Assembly (NCBI RefSeq): GCF_010731695.1
Contig: NZ_AP022586.1
Coordinates: 2,852,001 to 2,916,000 of the forward strand
Origin: Mycolicibacterium litorale
GTDB taxonomy: Bacteria; Actinomycetota; Actinomycetes; Mycobacteriales; Mycobacteriaceae
Length of the DNA: 64,000 nucleotides
Direction of reading: 5' to 3'
This document shows positions 56,602 through 64,000 of this stretch, in pieces. The translations under genes and the position numbers were made by a program. The notes under the pieces were generated by a model, which did not search any database, was not told the DNA's origin, and saw only the letters and a program-made list of their open reading frames with translations. The stretch's first letter is position 1. Every line of letters begins with the position of its first letter.

Positions 56602-56856
56602 ATGGATTGGCGCCATAAGGCCGTCTGTCGCGACGAGGATCCGGAGCTGTTCTTCCCGGTCGGGAACAGCGGGCCGGCCCTTGCGCAGATCGCCGACGCG
56701 AAGCTCGTGTGCAACCGTTGCCCCGTCACCACCGAGTGCCTGAGCTGGGCATTGGAGTCCGGCCAGGACGCCGGCGTGTGGGGTGGCATGAGTGAGGACG
56801 AGCGCCGCGCTCTCAAGCGCCGCAACGCCCGCACCAAGGCGCGCACCGGAGTCTGA
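56602..56856 (+). CDS. whiB1: WhiB1 iron-sulfur transcription factor
   Basis: 84 aa. Cluster ligands C9, C37, C40 and C46; GVWGGMSEDERRAL after the cluster; basic C-terminal tail (KRRNARTKART) for DNA binding. It is NO-sensitive, binds SigA and is essential in M. tuberculosis. A strong terminator follows. Confidence 0.96.
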   Translation: MDWRHKAVCRDEDPELFFPVGNSGPALAQIADAKLVCNRCPVTTECLSWALESGQDAGVWGGMSEDERRALKRRNARTKARTGV

Positions 56857-56869
56857 TCGCTTCACAGCA

Positions 56870-56906
56870 ACAGTGAAGGCCCCGACTTGGTCGGGGCCTT
56901 CACTGT
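56870..56906 (+). terminator. Rho-independent terminator after whiB1
   Basis: A 17-bp perfect stem (ACAGTGAAGGCCCCGAC with its complement) and a TTG loop, followed by GTTCT. Palindromic, so it may also end transcripts from the other side. Confidence 0.8.
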
Positions 56907-56966
56907 GTTCTACGCCATTATCGGGTGGCAAATGTATTGCAGATCGCTTGCGGTGAATTTCGTCTC

Positions 56967-57044
56967 GTGTCCTACTGCGCGGCTCGGCCCGGTGTCCTAC
57001 TGCGCGGCTCGGCCGCGGTGTCCTACTGCGCGGCTCGGCCGCGG
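56967..57044. repeat. 25-26-bp tandem repeat, three copies, at the 3' end of pdtaS
   Basis: The unit GTGTCCTACTGCGCGGCTCG followed by GCC(GCG) begins at 56967, 56992 and 57018. The copy at 57018 contains the TAG of pdtaS, so the last sense codons and stop have been duplicated twice downstream. Intergenic copies have no other role seen. Confidence 0.85.
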
Positions 57045-58513
57045 CGCCCCAGCGGGACCCTCAGCACCACATCCGTCCCCCCACTCGACACGTCATGCAT
57101 CCCCAGTGACCCGTCCAGCTCGGCCGACACCAGCGTCCGCACGATCTGCAGCCCCAGCCGATCGGACTTCTCCAGGCTGAACCCGGCCGGCAGGCCCTTG
57201 CCGTCGTCGTGCACCACCACGTCCAGCCACCGCGCCGAGCGCTCGGCGCGGATCGTGACACTGCCCTGGGCGGTGTCGGCGTCGAAGGCGTGCTCGATCG
57301 CGTTCTGCACCAACTCGGTGATCACCATGATCAGCGCCGTGGCGCGGTCGGCGTCGAGCACGCCGAGATCGCCCTCGCGCTTGATCCGGATCGGCGGGCC
57401 GACGCTGGCCACGTCGTTCATGATCGGCAGGATGCGGTCCACCACCTCGTCGAGGTTGACCTCTTCGTCCACCGACATCGACAGCGCGTCGTGCACCTGG
57501 GCGATCGACGACACCCGCCGGACCGACTCCATCAGCGCCTCGCGGCCCTCGGCGTTGTTGGTGCGCCGCGCCTGCAGGCGCAACAGCGCCGCTACCGTCT
57601 GCAGGTTGTTCTTCACCCGGTGATGGATCTCACGGATCGTCGCGTCCTTCGACAGCAGTGCGCGGTCGCGCCGCTTCACCTCGGTGACGTCCCGGATCAG
57701 CACGGCCGCGCCGACCGCCGCCCCGTGCACCACCAGCGGCAGCGTCCGCAACAGCACCGCCGCGCCGCCCGCGTCGACCTCCATGCGCATACTCGATCCG
57801 CCGGCGAGCGAATCCCGCACGTGGTTGGCCAGTTCCTGGGCCTCGAAGGGATCGGAGATCAGCGGCCGGGTCACGGTCACCAGGTTGTGGCCCTCGAGGT
57901 CGGCGGCCAGCCCCATGCGGTGGTATGCCGAGATCGCGTTGGGGCTGGCGAACACCACGTTGCCCGCGCCGTCGAGCCGGATGAATCCGTCGCCCACTCG
58001 CGGGCTCGACCGGGACATGGCCAGGTCGCCCACGTTGGGGAACGTGCCCTCCGACAGCATCAGCAGCAGGTCCCCTGCGCAGTCCAGATAGGCGACCTCG
58101 AGCGGGCTCGCCGTGCGCCGCGCCGCCAGCGCGGTCTGGTGGGTGAGCACCGCGACGACGTCGTCGCGGTAGCGCACCGGAACCGCTTCGACGTTCAGCC
58201 CGGGCGAATCAGTCTGCGGCGCAGGCCCTTCCCGGCCGATGGTGCCGGACTCGAAAGTCGCGGTGACCAACGGCATGGTCTCGGGGATCGCGGTGGTGCC
58301 GACCGCGTCGGCCAGCAGCACGGTCGGCGCGGTGTTGGGCCGCACCTGCGCCACGCACACCAGCACGCCGTCGTCGCGGCGGACCCACATCAGGTAGTCG
58401 GCGAAGGACAGGTCGGCGAGCAACTGCCACTCACCGACCAGGACGTGCAGATGATCGACGGCGTTGCCGGGCAGCACGGTGTGCTCGGCGAGCAGATCAC
58501 CGAGTGTCGACAT
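57023..58513 (-). CDS. pdtaS: PdtaS sensor histidine kinase
   Basis: 496 aa. GAF-like (about 1-150) and PAS-like (about 170-285) sensor domains, then HisKA_2: IREIHHRVKNNLQTVAALLRL with the phospho-His, and an HATPase domain with ITELVQNAIEHAF, VHDDGKGLP and GLQIVRTLV. Soluble kinase; its partner PdtaR is an ANTAR RNA-binding regulator coded elsewhere. The last residues RRGRAAQ come from the tandem repeat. Confidence 0.93.
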   Translation of the reverse strand: MSTLGDLLAEHTVLPGNAVDHLHVLVGEWQLLADLSFADYLMWVRRDDGVLVCVAQVRPNTAPTVLLADAVGTTAIPETMPLVTATFESGTIGREGPAPQTDSPGLNVEAVPVRYRDDVVAVLTHQTALAARRTASPLEVAYLDCAGDLLLMLSEGTFPNVGDLAMSRSSPRVGDGFIRLDGAGNVVFASPNAISAYHRMGLAADLEGHNLVTVTRPLISDPFEAQELANHVRDSLAGGSSMRMEVDAGGAAVLLRTLPLVVHGAAVGAAVLIRDVTEVKRRDRALLSKDATIREIHHRVKNNLQTVAALLRLQARRTNNAEGREALMESVRRVSSIAQVHDALSMSVDEEVNLDEVVDRILPIMNDVASVGPPIRIKREGDLGVLDADRATALIMVITELVQNAIEHAFDADTAQGSVTIRAERSARWLDVVVHDDGKGLPAGFSLEKSDRLGLQIVRTLVSAELDGSLGMHDVSSGGTDVVLRVPLGRRGRAAQ

Positions 58514-58541
58514 GTCGCTCTACCGGTGGTGCCGGGAGGGG

Positions 58542-58757
58542 CTAACTGATCACCGCGATGAGGTCACCGGCCTGGATGACGTCGCCTTCGGCCACGTTGA
58601 CCTTGGTCACCGTGCCGGCGACCTCGGCGAGCACCGGGATCTCCATCTTCATGGATTCGAGCAGCACCAGGGTGTCACCCTCGCCGATCTGATCGCCTTC
58701 GTGAACCACGACCTCCAGCACACTGGCCACGATCTCCGCGCGAACGTCCTCGGCCAT
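58542..58757 (-). CDS. Biotinyl/lipoyl-domain protein (Rv3221c/TB7.3 homologue)
   Basis: 71 aa. A single biotin carrier domain with ESMKMEIPV (biotinyl Lys in MKM). It is a free-standing carrier; the carboxylase partner is not adjacent. The start MAEDV matches the 71-residue homologue; an upstream ATG at 58772 is possible. Confidence 0.9.
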   Translation of the reverse strand: MAEDVRAEIVASVLEVVVHEGDQIGEGDTLVLLESMKMEIPVLAEVAGTVTKVNVAEGDVIQAGDLIAVIS

Positions 58758-58905
58758 CTTCACCCCACTCATCCTCGGCTGCTGCCTGCCGGTCTATCGA
58801 ACCACAACACCGCGTCGCCAGAGCATTCGCCGGGCCATGAGACAATGGTGCGAAGCCGCCTGCGGTACGCGGGCCGGGCGAACTTTGACCAGACGGAGGA
58901 ACATC

Positions 58906-58998
58906 ATGGCCAAGCGTGGCCGCAAGAAGCGCGACCGTAAGCACTCGAAGGCCAACCACGGCAAGCGGCCCAACGCCGGTTCGAAGTCGGTGCGCTGA
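58906..58998 (+). CDS. Ribosomal protein bL37 (30 aa)
   Basis: 30 residues, almost half Lys/Arg, starting MAKRGRKKRDRK and ending SKSVR. GGAGGA precedes the ATG. It matches the mycobacterial 50S protein bL37, known in M. smegmatis from ribosome structures. It is easily missed because of its size. Location between the biotinyl protein and rshA is conserved in mycobacteria. Confidence 0.92.
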   Translation: MAKRGRKKRDRKHSKANHGKRPNAGSKSVR

Positions 58999-59010
58999 CC
59001 GTACGTACAC

Positions 59011-59068
59011 ACGAAACTACGGTTGTTCAGGGAATTCGGCCGAAATCCCTCAACAACCGTAGTTTCGT
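59011..59068. terminator. 58-base near-perfect palindrome between bL37 and rshA
   Basis: Arms of 17 bp, ACGAAACTACGGTTGTT with its exact complement (59052-59068). One C-C mismatch follows, then AGGGA/TCCCT and the inner palindrome TTCGGCCGAA. It begins 12 bases after the bL37 stop and ends 11 bases before the rshA stop. A bidirectional terminator is the likeliest role. Confidence 0.7.
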
Positions 59069-59079
59069 CGTTTGTACCG

Positions 59080-59373
59080 TCAGCTGCGGTAGATCGTCGT
59101 GCGGCTGATCTCGATCCGCAGCCGTTCGCGGAGCCGGTCCGGCGCCTTCTCCCCACCGCATTTGGCGGCGATCAACCGCTTGACGCGTTCCTCGACGCCG
59201 TAGTGGCGCAGGCACGCGGGGCACTCCTCGAGGTGATGTTTGAGTTTGTCGCGGGTCTCCGGTGTGCACTCGCCGTCGAGCAGCGTCCACACCTCGGCGA
59301 TGACCGCCGCGCACTCGGGATGCTCGGGGTCGACCGGGCCTACCGGCGGTGTCCACCGCTCTTCGTCACTCAC
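59080..59373 (-). CDS. rshA: RshA zinc-binding anti-sigma factor
   Basis: 97 aa, GTG start. ZAS motif HHLEECPAC (H47, C51, C54) with C21 and C36 upstream. Binds SigH and releases it when its thiols are oxidised. Overlaps the sigH stop by GTGA. Confidence 0.94.
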   Translation of the reverse strand: MSDEERWTPPVGPVDPEHPECAAVIAEVWTLLDGECTPETRDKLKHHLEECPACLRHYGVEERVKRLIAAKCGGEKAPDRLRERLRIEISRTTIYRS

Positions 59374-59999
59374 GACGACACCTCCTCGGGCGCTTGCGCA
59401 CCGCGGACGAACCCGCGGTCTCGCGCGACATCGGCCAGCAGCTCACGCAGCTGCTTGCGGCCGCGGTGCAACCGGGACATCACGGTCCCGATGGGCGTAT
59501 CCATGATCTCCGCGATCTCCTTGTACGGGAACCCTTCGACGTCGGCGTAGTACACCGCCATCCGGAACTCCTCCGGCAATGCCTGCAACGCCGCCTTGAT
59601 CTCGGTGTCGGGCAGCAGTTCCAGCGCCTCCACCTCGGCTGACCGCAGACCCGTCGACGAATGCTCGGCGTTGGCGGCGAGCTGCCAGTCGGTGATCTCC
59701 TCGGTCGGGTACTCCGACGGCTGGCGCTGTTTCTTGCGGTAGCTGTTGATGTAGGTGTTGGTCAGGATGCGGTACAGCCACGCCTTGAGGTTGGTGCCCT
59801 CGCGGAACGAGCGGAACCCGGCGTAGGCCTTGACCATGGTTTCCTGCAGCAGATCCTCGGCGTCGGCGGGGTTGCGCGTCATCCGCAGCGCACCGCCGTA
59901 AAGCTGGTCGAGCAGCGGAATCGCGTCGCGCTCGAAGCGTGCGGTCAGTTCGGCGTCGGATTCGTCTCGTTCGACCGCCGATCCGTCGATGTCGGTCAT
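59370..59999 (-). CDS. sigH: ECF sigma factor SigH
   Basis: 209 aa. Region 2 ([58 protein letters not shown]) and region 4 ([38 protein letters not shown]). Controls the oxidative and heat-stress response including thioredoxins. The start MTDIDG (59999) matches the homologue. It is co-transcribed with rshA and probably auto-regulated. Confidence 0.95.
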   Translation of the reverse strand: MTDIDGSAVERDESDAELTARFERDAIPLLDQLYGGALRMTRNPADAEDLLQETMVKAYAGFRSFREGTNLKAWLYRILTNTYINSYRKKQRQPSEYPTEEITDWQLAANAEHSSTGLRSAEVEALELLPDTEIKAALQALPEEFRMAVYYADVEGFPYKEIAEIMDTPIGTVMSRLHRGRKQLRELLADVARDRGFVRGAQAPEEVSS

Positions 60000-60158
60000 C
60001 GTGGTCGACACCGTCCCTTCTGTCGCGGCGCCGTCGAACAGGCCCGGCAAATCCACCGGACGGTCCAGGCAGGCCAATGGCACCAGAGTCCTCCCTTGAT
60101 CCTAGAGGTAATGACCGACGTGTTCCCGGCTGCGTGTGCTGCCGAAGTCCTTCCGATC

Positions 60159-60185
60159 AACAGCACAACCTCGCACCGTTGTTCC
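60159..60185 (-). promoter_or_regulatory. Candidate SigH-type promoter
   Basis: On the minus strand GGAAC (60185-60181), a 19-base spacer and GTT (60161-60159), close to the SigH consensus GGAAY-N18/20-GTT. It lies 160 bases before sigH and just upstream of the divergent ybaK-like gene. Autoregulation by SigH is known for this locus in other mycobacteria; use of this exact site is inferred. Confidence 0.4.
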
Positions 60186-60219
60186 CGGCCACATCGGAGC
60201 CGCCTCTAAGCTGATCCGC

Positions 60220-60705
60220 GTGCGCGCAGCGACGCCGGCGATCGCGGCCCTCCTCTCCGCCGGAGTGGACCACGAGGTCCTGCAGTACCGGCACGATCCG
60301 CGGGCCGGGTCCTACGGCGAGGAAGCCGTCGAGGAACTGGCCGACACCGGTATGGAGGCCACACAGGTCTTCAAGACGCTCGTGATCGCGATACCCAGAG
60401 GGCTCGCGGTGGCGGTGCTGCCGGTCCCGGCCAGACTCTCGCTCAAGGCCGCGGCCGCCGCGCTCGGCGTCCCGAAGGCCGCGATGGCCGAACGCGCCGC
60501 CGCCGAACGGTCGACGGGCTACGTGCTCGGCGGCATCTCTCCGCTCGGGCAGCGCAAGCGGCTGCCGACGGTGGTCGACGCCTCCGCGCTGCAGTGGGAC
60601 CGGGTGCTGTGCAGCGCCGGTAAGCGGGGCCTGGAGATCGCGGTCGCACCGCAGGACCTCGTCCGGTTGACCGACGCGGTGACCGCCGACATCCGCGCGT
60701 CATAG
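60220..60705 (+). CDS. YbaK/EbsC-type aminoacyl-tRNA deacylase
   Basis: 161 aa, GTG start. YbaK signature: VFKTLVI (Lys), VLPVPARLSLKAAAAALG, YVLGGISPLGQRKRLPTVVD and CSAGKRGLEIAV. Hydrolyses Cys-tRNA(Pro)-like mischarged species. Apparently intact here, whereas I recall the M. tuberculosis counterpart being annotated as two pieces. Confidence 0.88.
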   Translation: MRAATPAIAALLSAGVDHEVLQYRHDPRAGSYGEEAVEELADTGMEATQVFKTLVIAIPRGLAVAVLPVPARLSLKAAAAALGVPKAAMAERAAAERSTGYVLGGISPLGQRKRLPTVVDASALQWDRVLCSAGKRGLEIAVAPQDLVRLTDAVTADIRAS

Positions 60706-60715
60706 GCTCACACCC

Positions 60716-61582
60716 ATGACACAGACGTCAGGCACCCCGCTGGCCGGCAAGACCATGTTCATCTCCGGCGCGAGCCGCGGCATCGGGCTGGCCATCGCCA
60801 AACGCGTCGCCGCCGACGGCGCCAACATCGCGCTCGTCGCCAAGACGGCCGAACCGCATCCGAAACTGCCCGGCACCATCTACACCGCCGCCAAGGAGAT
60901 CGAAGACGCCGGCGGCCAGGCGCTGCCGATCGTCGGCGACATCCGCGACGGCGACTCGGTCACCGCCGCGGTGGCCAAGACCGTCGAACAGTTCGGCGGC
61001 ATCGACATGTGCGTGAACAACGCGTCGGCGATCAACCTGGGCTCGGTCGAGGAGGTGCCGCTCAAGCGTTTCGACCTGATGAACGGCATCCAGGTCCGCG
61101 GCACCTACGCCGTCACCCAGGCCTGCATCCCCCACATGAAGGGCCGGGACAACCCCCACATCCTCACGCTGTCACCGCCGATCCGGCTGGAGTCGCAATG
61201 GCTCACCCCGACGGCCTACATGATGGCCAAGTTCGGGATGACGTTGTGCGCGTTGGGGATCGCCGAGGAGATGCGTGACGCCGGCATCGCGTCGAACACG
61301 CTGTGGCCGCGCACCATGGTCGCGACGGCCGCGGTGCAGAACCTGCTTGGCGGCGACGAGGCGATGGCGCGGGCCCGCAAACCCGAGGTGTACGCCGACG
61401 CGGCCTATGCGGTGCTCACCCGGCCGTCCCGCGAATACACCGGCCAGGCACTGCTGTGCGAGGACGTGCTGCTCGACTCCGGCGTGACGGACCTGTCGGT
61501 CTACGACTGCATCCCCGGCTCCGAACTCGGCGTCGACCTGTGGGTGGACAGCCCGAATCCTCCTGGCTACCAACAGGGTTAG
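60716..61582 (+). CDS. Short-chain dehydrogenase, HSDL2-like (Rv3224 homologue)
   Basis: 288 aa. Cofactor loop ISGASRGIGLAIAKR, CVNNASAI and catalytic YMMAK (Tyr, Lys; about 170-175); the active-site Ser region is LTLSPP. Oxidoreductase of unknown substrate. Ten bases after ybaK-like. The stop overlaps that of the methyltransferase (convergent). Confidence 0.88.
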   Translation: MTQTSGTPLAGKTMFISGASRGIGLAIAKRVAADGANIALVAKTAEPHPKLPGTIYTAAKEIEDAGGQALPIVGDIRDGDSVTAAVAKTVEQFGGIDMCVNNASAINLGSVEEVPLKRFDLMNGIQVRGTYAVTQACIPHMKGRDNPHILTLSPPIRLESQWLTPTAYMMAKFGMTLCALGIAEEMRDAGIASNTLWPRTMVATAAVQNLLGGDEAMARARKPEVYADAAYAVLTRPSREYTGQALLCEDVLLDSGVTDLSVYDCIPGSELGVDLWVDSPNPPGYQQG

Positions 61583-63105
61583 TCCGCCTGGTAGACGATC
61601 CCCCGCCCGATCGCCTCCCGCACCACCGGCAGCGCCGCGGTGGCCAGCGCGCCGGCGTCGACGCCGTGGTGCGCGGCGAGCAGGTCGATCAGCGTGCCCA
61701 GCGGCACCTCACCGCGGCAGCCGGCCAGCAGCGCCCGCGACACCTCGTCGACGCCGATGACGGCGCCCGGCCCACCCGGCCGGCGCACCGCGGCGCCGAC
61801 GACCTGCCAGCCGTCCGGCCCGGGCAGCGACTGTTCATCGAGGAACACCGGTGCGGTGGACAGCCGCGCGGCCAGGAGCGCCTCGTCGGTGGTGTGGTGC
61901 AGGTATTCGCGGCGGGCGAAGAACGCCTGCACTTCCGGACCGGTGACCACCTCGTCGGCCGCGGTGATCTCTTCGAGGACGTGGTCGGGTGGGCGCTGCT
62001 CACCCGCGCGCGGGGCGCGCAGCGCGATCATGCCCATGCCGATCGCGGTGATGCCCTCGGCGGCGAACCAGTCCAGCCACTCCCCTCCCCGCCGGGCCGC
62101 CTGCTCCGGCGCCTCGCCCGCATCGGAAGTCCACAACGAGACGTAACTGACCGGATCGGCGAGTTCACGCTGCACCACCCAGGCATGCAGGCCGGTACCG
62201 GCCAGCCACCCGCTCACCCGCTCACGCCAATCGTCGCCCGCGCGCACGATCCAGTTCGCCATGACGTGGGCGGTCCCGCCTGGCTGCAGATGCGCGCCGA
62301 CCTGTTCGATCAGGCTGCGGCACAGGCCATCTCCGACGACGCCGGAATCCCGGTAGATGTAGTCGCGGGCACCGGCGCCGACCACGAACGGCGGATTGGA
62401 CACGATCAGGTCGAAACGCTCACCGGCGACCGGCTCGAACAGGCTGCCGCAGCGCAGATCCCACGACATCCCGTTGAGCCGGGCGGTCGCCGCCGCCAGC
62501 GCCAGCGCCCTCACGTTCGTGTCGGTGGCGACGATGTCGGCGCAGTGGGCGTCGAGATGCAGCGCCTGGATCCCGCAGCCGGTGCCGAGGTCGAGCGCAC
62601 GCCCGACCGGCTCGCGCACCACGGCGCGGGCCAGCGACACCGACGCACCGCCGATGCCCAGGACGTGGTCGCGCCGGACGGCGCCGTCGCGCAGCGCGGA
62701 GTCCAGATCGGACACTACGAGAAAGTCTCGGTGCCCGTCGCCATGCGGGCGGATATCCAGGGCCGCCCGGAACGTCCCCCGCGGGGTCGTCGCGAGCACC
62801 CCGTTGGCCACCAACCCGTCGGCCCCCGCGGCCGGGAACGCCGCGTCGACGCGTTCCCGCGGTTCTTCTGCGCCGAGCAGGAACAATCGCGCGACGACGG
62901 CAAGGGCCGTTCGGTCGCCGGAGGCCCGCTCGGTGGCGCGCAGCGCCGGCCACCACACTCCCCGCGCGAACGCGGCGTCGGCGTCGGCGCCGAGCAGACT
63001 CGACACCCCGTCGGTGGTGAACTCCGCGGCCCGCAGGTCAGCGCCGAGTGCGTCCAGGACGGCGGCGTCGTGCAGCGGGCCGGACGATTCCGGCGGCCGG
63101 GTCAA
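61579..63105 (-). CDS. Class I methyltransferase with NPPF motif
   Basis: 508 aa, TTG start overlapping the SRAP stop (TTGA). The N-terminal domain (1-about 145) is of the DUF7059 type. SAM-binding [15 protein letters not shown] (about 168-182), then [12 protein letters not shown] and catalytic [10 protein letters not shown]. The NPPF motif means an amino-group (N) methyltransferase of RsmC/PrmC style; the target is unknown. An extended C-terminal domain (about 340-508) follows. Confidence 0.8.
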   Translation of the reverse strand: MTRPPESSGPLHDAAVLDALGADLRAAEFTTDGVSSLLGADADAAFARGVWWPALRATERASGDRTALAVVARLFLLGAEEPRERVDAAFPAAGADGLVANGVLATTPRGTFRAALDIRPHGDGHRDFLVVSDLDSALRDGAVRRDHVLGIGGASVSLARAVVREPVGRALDLGTGCGIQALHLDAHCADIVATDTNVRALALAAATARLNGMSWDLRCGSLFEPVAGERFDLIVSNPPFVVGAGARDYIYRDSGVVGDGLCRSLIEQVGAHLQPGGTAHVMANWIVRAGDDWRERVSGWLAGTGLHAWVVQRELADPVSYVSLWTSDAGEAPEQAARRGGEWLDWFAAEGITAIGMGMIALRAPRAGEQRPPDHVLEEITAADEVVTGPEVQAFFARREYLHHTTDEALLAARLSTAPVFLDEQSLPGPDGWQVVGAAVRRPGGPGAVIGVDEVSRALLAGCRGEVPLGTLIDLLAAHHGVDAGALATAALPVVREAIGRGIVYQAD

Positions 63106-63875
63106 AGCAGGGTGGCCTGTTCGGGTTCCGGTTCGGCGGGCGCGATGAGCTCCGGACCGTTGTTGCGGACGCTGTTGACCAGCCGGGACACCTCACGGAC
63201 TTCGATGCGGTCGAGATCGCCGTGCCCACGCAGCAGCCCCTCGTCGATCGGTGCGTCGGGGTCGAGCCAGCGATCCCAGTCGTCGGCGCTGATGGTCAGC
63301 GGCATGCGGTCGTGAATCTCCGCGAGCGGCCCTGCGGCGTCGGTGGTGATGATCGTGCAGCTCAGCAGCGGCGGCGCCTCCTTCGGCGCACCCTTGGGCC
63401 GCCAGGTGGTCCACAGCCCGGCCATGAACAGCGGTTCGCCGTCGGCCCCGTACATGAAGAACGGAGTCTTCGCCGCCTTCTTGCCCGACCCGCCGTCCGC
63501 CGGGTTCGGCCGCCATTCATACCAGCCGTCCATCGGCACCAGACAGCGCTTGGTCTTGGCGGAGCTGCGGAACGCCGGCGAGGTGGTGACCTTGTCGGCG
63601 CGTGCGTTGATCAGCAGCGGGCCCTTGTTGTCGGGTGTGCCGTCCTCGCCGCTCTTGACCCACGGCGGGATCAATCCCCACCGCATGGACCGCAGCCGGC
63701 GCGTCGACTCGTCGTCGGGTTCGCTGTGCCGTTTGACCACCGTGCTGATCGTGGTGGTCGGTGCGACGTTGTAGTTCGGGCCGGTGTCGTTCGGTGCGGT
63801 GTTGGTCTCGTCGATCGCCTTGATCTTCTCGGCCAGCAGGGCCGGGTCGGTGGTCACTGCGAAACGTCCACACAT
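63102..63875 (-). CDS. SRAP-family DNA-protein crosslink protein (YedK/HMCES-like)
   Basis: 257 aa. Catalytic Cys2 in MCGRF, Asn in NARADK, Glu in DGWYEW, and HDRMPLT. The Met at 63875 must be the start because the cysteine has to be residue 2. GGAGGT touches the start codon directly, an unusually short spacing. Protects abasic sites in single-stranded DNA by covalent crosslinking. Cotranscribed with the methyltransferase. Confidence 0.93.
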   Translation of the reverse strand: MCGRFAVTTDPALLAEKIKAIDETNTAPNDTGPNYNVAPTTTISTVVKRHSEPDDESTRRLRSMRWGLIPPWVKSGEDGTPDNKGPLLINARADKVTTSPAFRSSAKTKRCLVPMDGWYEWRPNPADGGSGKKAAKTPFFMYGADGEPLFMAGLWTTWRPKGAPKEAPPLLSCTIITTDAAGPLAEIHDRMPLTISADDWDRWLDPDAPIDEGLLRGHGDLDRIEVREVSRLVNSVRNNGPELIAPAEPEPEQATLL

Positions 63876-63920
63876 ACCTCCGATAGTGGCACGCGCAGCC
63901 GACAAGGCAGGATGGGAACC

Positions 63921-64000
63921 GTGAACAACTGGCCGGCCCCCTCCACGCCGACCCCCGTCCACGCGACGCTGACGATTCCGGGTTCGAAGTCCCAGACCAA
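63921..64000 (+). CDS. aroA: AroA, 5-enolpyruvylshikimate-3-phosphate synthase (5' part)
   Basis: Only 26 codons are inside the window, reading [18 protein letters not shown] then PGSKSQT, the phosphate-binding motif at the N-terminus of AroA. GTG 63921 fits the homologue; ATG 63912 is in frame. The gene continues past the right edge. Confidence 0.88.
   Translation, partial: MNNWPAPSTPTPVHATLTIPGSKSQT

Noticed and set aside
61303..63315. 670-codon plus-strand open frame
   Set aside because: Crosses the SDR tail and is antisense to the methyltransferase; Arg/Gly/Pro shadow composition.

Overview
The window is high-GC actinobacterial DNA. From about 19.9 kb to the right end its gene order matches the Rv3193c-Rv3227 segment of Mycobacterium tuberculosis: UPF0182, PDZ/Lon, DUF2342, ABC1 kinase, whiB7, uvrD2, mrx1, nudC, K+ channel, adnBA, lipV, ATL, moeZ, rhlE, parA-like, entC, whiB1, pdtaS, bL37, rshA-sigH, SRAP, aroA. 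It is therefore a mycobacterium. The nitrile hydratase cluster and the integrated element point to an environmental, fast-growing (Mycolicibacterium-type) species. This placement rests on remembered synteny, not on a search.

Left part (1-11.6 kb): an integrated, potentially mobilizable element next to an initiator tRNA-fMet gene (11612-11688, minus strand). Its left end is outside the window. It carries (i) a compact ubiquitin-like conjugation operon on the minus strand (Ubl, E1-like ThiF protein, DUF6527 protein), transcribed away from (ii) a divergent XRE-repressor/ImmA-protease pair, with a perfect 6-3-6 palindrome between them; (iii) a MobF relaxase-helicase; (iv) an excisionase-like gene and a tyrosine integrase; (v) a HigB/HigA-type toxin-antitoxin pair; and (vi) an AIPR abortive-infection protein with a probable PD-(D/E)xK nuclease N-terminus. 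Four GTTCCCA repeats lie just inside the tRNA end and look like integrase arm sites. The Bub-type ubiquitination operon under an apparent DNA-damage-type switch is the most interesting system here.

Middle part (11.7-30.5 kb): an AfsR/SARP-type ATPase regulator followed by a BBE-type FAD oxidase, then the conserved core: UPF0182, a Lon-like PDZ protease, DUF2342, a cyclodehydratase-like protein and an ABC1 kinase. whiB7 follows with a long leader that shows an AT-rich promoter, an upstream ORF with a strong ribosome site and a terminator-like hairpin. Redox and repair genes come next (uvrD2, mrx1, nudC) and a K+ channel.

Right part (30.5-64 kb): adnA-adnB, lipV and an alkyltransferase-like protein; moeZ; a DUF3152 protease-like protein; TetR; DUF3107; an MmpS-like protein; a ferritin-like protein; and rhlE. 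A nitrile-metabolism islet (47.5-51.9 kb: cobalt-type nitrile hydratase beta, alpha and activator, a MocR regulator, an HD-domain protein resembling cyanamide hydratases, and an alpha/beta hydrolase) interrupts the conserved order. After it come the ParA-like, phosphatase and entC genes, whiB1, pdtaS, the biotinyl protein, the 30-residue ribosomal protein bL37, rshA/sigH, YbaK, an SDR, a methyltransferase, SRAP and the start of aroA. Many genes overlap by ATGA/GTGA, so the operons are tightly coupled.
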